Shown here piece by piece: positions 60,431 through 64,000 of a stretch of 64,000 nucleotides of DNA. Every line of letters begins with the position of its first letter. Position 1 is the first letter of the stretch. Position numbers and translations under genes: made by a program. This stretch comes from Thysanoteuthis rhombus (Eukaryota; Mollusca; Cephalopoda; Oegopsida; Thysanoteuthidae), in contig OY735212.1 in assembly GCA_963457665.1 (NCBI GenBank), positions 52,848,338-52,912,337 of the forward strand, read 5' to 3'. The notes beneath the pieces were generated by a model that had not been told where the DNA came from, searched no databases, and saw nothing but the letters and a program-made list of their open reading frames with translations.

Positions 60431-61489
60431 TGCTTCACAAATCTGTCAGACCACCAATGAAAAAAATTAATTCTTGCAATAAAAGCGTTATATTGCATCA
60501 GAAATTTGTATTGTACGTAAGTATTGCATCAGATTTGCTGGCCCATCAGACATTATTAATAGTTGCATTACATAACGAAGGCTATTCAGAACGCATAAAT
60601 ATGGTGTAAATAAAAAAAACAATTAATCATGCAATTGTCAATTTTAGAATTCACGAGACTTATAGGAAGAGATGCGGTCACCCTGGGAAGACCAGCATCA
60701 GAGATGATCATTTGATGAAAGGGATTTCTTTATGTTTTCCAACCAGTTTTAATTAAAAAAATATGACTAACTTACGTTGGAATAGGGCACAAACGTGGGT
60801 AGAATGACGTTTGAGCTTTGGATTTGGACTGAAATCATTCAAATCAGATTGTAAACCGAAGTGCTGATTTAATGACCGCAATGAAAAAATGTTGGGTGGT
60901 GTTAAACTTTTGGGAAGCACTATATAAAGCCTTTCATAAAATGTTTTTTGTTTTCTTTTTCCCTAAACTTGCGATCCTTCTACTCTATCTCCATAGACTT
61001 CAAAATAAGGACGTCCCACTTAATTTCTGAACTCTGTAAAACAGCGTCTATTTTTAAAAACAAAAATGTCAGCCGAGTTCCATGTGTTTATTTTATGTTT
61101 CAGGGCTGACACTAGAGTAACTGAAGTCAAAACATTTCAGACAATGAGAATGAACGCTCTCTCTTCCTCTCGCAGGAATATAGACACGCACATGCGTTCG
61201 TGTACACTCATACATATACTAATAAGAACTAATTCATGTACATATATATACATACACATCCAAGAAAGCGTGGAAAACTCACATTCAATTGATCTATAAA
61301 CATGTATATGAAAATATACGAGGATAAAGATTCACAGTGCCATCCTTCTCAAAATAATAGGGATATCTTGAAAGAGTCACAAAGTTTACTCAGCTTTTTT
61401 CCCGCTTGTGCATTCTTCACCCCTTCCGACGAAGTCAAAGAGTTATATGTATTCGGTCGCGCCTATCTGCCTGTCTGTTTGTTTGTCTG

Positions 61490-61960
61490 ACTGTCAACTC
61501 AATATCTCCAAAAGTGCTCAGTGTATTTCAAATTTTCTGAGAGGGTGGATCATTGAGGTCGAAATTGCATTCGAGGAGGTTGCCACTTTAACGTAGCGTC
61601 TCTCTTAACAATGGAGCCGAATAGCCCAACGGAAAAGCAAAAGTCCGAATAATGGTTTCCATCGGACTGTTTAGCTCAAAGGTTTAGAGCGACGCTACTT
61701 TCTGCACAATATCTCCCAATGCTCTTAATGCATTTTAAATAATTTGAGGGGGGGATAGTTGACAACAGGCTGCCGAAGAAGTGATTACATTTTTGATATT
61801 TTTACACGATTACTTCACCTATATCGTAGTTATACGTCTGCATCACATAATATCACTTCAAGTTCATGCCTGTCTACACAATATTCCCATCTATTCTCAG
61901 TTATTTGCAATGGAATTTTATTGAAGGGTGGAAAATAGACAACCGAAGAACTTATGAAAT
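61490..61960. repeat. three diverged repeats of about 190-210 bp
   Basis: The phrase CAATATCTCC(A/C)AA and nearby TGCTC, TATTT(C/T)AAAT and GAGGG(T/G)GGAT occur near 61,500 and 61,707. A weaker third occurrence (CAATATTCCCATCTATTCTC ... GAAGGGTGGAAAATAGACAA) is near 61,878. Confidence 0.5.
61591..61700. repeat. inverted pair of tRNA-like A-box sequences
   Basis: Left (61,591-61,627) is the complement of GGGCTATTCGGCTCCATTGT-TAAGAGAGACGCTACGT. Right (61,664-61,700) reads GGACTGTTTAGCTCAAAGGT-TTAGAGCGACGCTACT. Between them AGTCCGA and TCGGACT pair as well. Both resemble the 35.2-kb fragment. Confidence 0.75.
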
Positions 61961-62214
61961 TTTTGGGATGATCTATGTACACTTACTTCACCTGACAATG
62001 GAGTTGGCAGAGGTGTGTCTGTCTGTCTACGCGTGTCTATGTGTACGTTTATGTATGTATGTATGTATCTATATATGTATGTATGTGCCTATGTACAGGC
62101 TTAGCCGAAATTCACTTTCTTAATCTTTTAATGTATTTTAATGGATACTCATTTATGAAAAAAACTTTTTCAATAAATAATTTTTGTAGTTGAGTTTTTT
62201 TACTTTTGGCTTAC

Positions 62215-62251
62215 AATATATATATATATATATGCAAACACACGCACACAT

Positions 62252-62331
<80 letters not shown>
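62215..62331. repeat. (TA)n and (TTA)n tracts
   Basis: TA runs with a CACACG interruption, ending in a TTA/ATT run (62,296-62,331). Confidence 0.95.
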
Positions 62332-62364
62332 GAAATGGATATGTAAACCCATTGAATATTTATG

Positions 62365-62585
62365 AATGCGTTACATTATTTCAAAGTCTATTTGAAATTA
62401 CTTTCCGTTGTTGCACGGAAAATGGGTCACTCGGCCTAGACAGTGTGAAACAGACAAACAATGGGAGATGAATGCGGCTGGTGCAGGAATCACTCTTGAT
62501 AGCGTCGCTCTTAACCATTGAGCTAAACAGCCAACGTAGAAGCGGCTACTTCATCGGTCGCAGGTTCGATTCTCGCAGAAGACCT
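62365..62585. mobile_element. rearranged relative of the tRNA-core palindromic element
   Basis: ATGCGTTACATTATTTC ... TATTTGAAATTACTTT resembles the left arm at 59.8 kb. It is followed by a minus-strand A box (complement of GGCTGTTTAGCTCAATGGTT at 62,501-62,532) and a plus-strand B box (GCAGGTTCGATTCTCGC, 62,560-62,576). The A and B boxes thus point in opposite directions, unlike a normal SINE. Confidence 0.55.
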
Positions 62586-62589
62586 TCTG

Positions 62590-64000
62590 TACTTCTCACC
62601 AACCAACCGTGGATGACTCAGCCGATATAGTTGGGTCTTGGAACACGTCTAATTTTTCACACTATTTCACGCTATTTCGGATTTCGAACAGTCTTTAGAG
62701 GAATACTTTCGGATAGCGGGGGAAGATCATGACTGACTTGCATGTCATAACATCGTAGGATGACTGCATAAAATTCATGAAATCTCTCAGGTAAATCTTT
62801 TTCATTGGAACATTTATACGACAAGAGAGGGGGAGGGAGAAAGAAAGAGGAAAAGGATTGAAAGGGAAAGAGAGACTGACTCAGACAAAGAGAGAACCAA
62901 AGAGAGACAGGCATAGAATATACATGAGGTTTCAACTCGGCTCATGTATATATACATAATTTTATGTCATACTCTGTGATAGAAAACATTAGTTGTTGGA
63001 TAAATAATCTTTTATTAGGTTTAATGTTTCTCTCCTTCCACTTTCCAACTGATCCAAACCCTTCAGATCTTCAATTCGAAATACATCATCAGTCACATTA
63101 GTTTCAATTTAGTCCCCACTGAAAAGTGCATGAGATGAAATTTTTCAATGTGATATCATTGAGAGGGTTCGGGTTCTGTAATGCTGTAAAGAGAGCTATC
63201 AATAAAAAAATGATTTTATTCAACCAAATTGTACATAGATTTCAGAATTAAAATAGAAACGCTTCAGTCCTTGCTTTAAGTTCAGAAGATCCCAACAGAG
63301 TGAATCTCAACTTCCTTTTATAAGTGACCTCTTCCTACTGGATGTCGGAATCGTGAATATTTAAACTATAATGAATCGTTATTTCATCGAATAGTGATCT
63401 ACCGATTCAAGAGCGCTGACTGAATCGTTTCTATTTTCATTTCATTTCATATCTTTGTATAGTTTGGGAGAATAAAAGCCTCCAAAGAGGGGGTAAAGTT
63501 TACCCCTCTCATTTAGAATATATTCTGCCATACCTGATTTTTCATCCTACTTTCTATCTTATATATCCCTAATCTGACTTTGAAGGGACTGTTGATTCCC
63601 CCGCCCTTGCGTACTTTTTCACATATGCATTCAATCATTCTATCAAATCTTTCCCCCATAAAATTGCCAGGTGTGATTTTACTATTTAAGATGTTGTGAA
63701 ATCATCAAAACTATTCTAAATTCAACAAGTTTCAATTGTCTGAACTATATTTGGAATATTCATGACACCTCAAAGTTATAAACAAAATCCATTTTGATTC
63801 TTATAATCAACTGTTTCATTACATGTTTACTTGATTGTGAATTGCAGTCACCGTACTATAGGTAAATGCAAAACGCCATGAACAGAAGATCTGTGAGTTG
63901 ATAATCAAAGTTTAGTGCCTCTCATCCCATTGCCTCCACCGGATTGTTGCTTTCCCCGTGCATCCGGATGCCATCTCTTCTTCAGAATGACGGAACACAT
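62590..64000. other. right-hand end, nothing identified
   Basis: AT-rich DNA with a purine-rich patch at 62,820-62,910 and a short palindrome (GAGGGGGTAAAGTTTACCCC) near 63,487-63,506. No gene, RNA or transposon is recognisable. Confidence 0.5.

Overview
The window is AT-rich, intron-dominated animal DNA with very many dinucleotide and GATA/TAG microsatellites, tRNA-derived SINE-like repeats and LINE remnants. The only gene I can name with confidence is a tropomyosin on the minus strand. Its exon 1a and exon 2 peptides agree with what I remember of molluscan, especially cephalopod, muscle tropomyosin, and the repeat content fits a cephalopod genome. The species is an inference.

Gene layout, read right to left on the minus strand: a probable promoter and leader at about 33.8-34.4 kb; exon 1a (33,688-33,801, residues 1-38); exon 2 (29,523-29,648, residues 39-80); an unexplained lysine-rich exon-sized ORF (22,086/22,164 to 22,682, possibly starting at 22,742); and exon 1b (3,580-3,702), the alternative first exon of a short (about 245-residue) cytoplasmic-type tropomyosin. 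Exons 3 onward lie beyond the left edge. Exons 1a, 2 and 1b all end in phase 0, so 1a+2 and 1b are interchangeable heads for the same exon 3. The short-isoform head has its own promoter-like block: GC/KLF-type box, perfect CArG box, then TATA box (4,254-4,287), a second perfect CArG box at 4,601-4,610, and a 544-nt stretch with no ATG leading to the start codon. A third perfect CArG box, overlapped by an MCAT/TEAD site and next to a palindromic CRE, sits at 23,378-23,418, upstream of the lysine-rich ORF. That ORF could be an undescribed N-terminal extension exon of tropomyosin, and it is the most interesting candidate here.

The introns (1-3.6, 4.6-22, 23.4-29.5 and 29.6-33.7 kb) hold microsatellites, SINE-like copies and a cluster of LINE C-terminal fragments (18.9-21.7 kb).

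The upstream flank (34.4-64 kb) has no host gene I can support. It holds a decayed jockey-type LINE (41.7-42.9 kb, minus), an older plus-strand RTE-type LINE (47.84-51.46 kb) split by a younger minus-strand RTE-type LINE (48,066-50,984), a 5S-rRNA-like fragment (36.1 kb), a 294-bp palindromic element with a tRNA-like core (59,800-60,093) with partial relatives elsewhere in the window, a foldback repeat (56.9-57.3 kb), a 63-nt hairpin (39.7 kb) and long polypurine tracts (52.5-53.8 kb).
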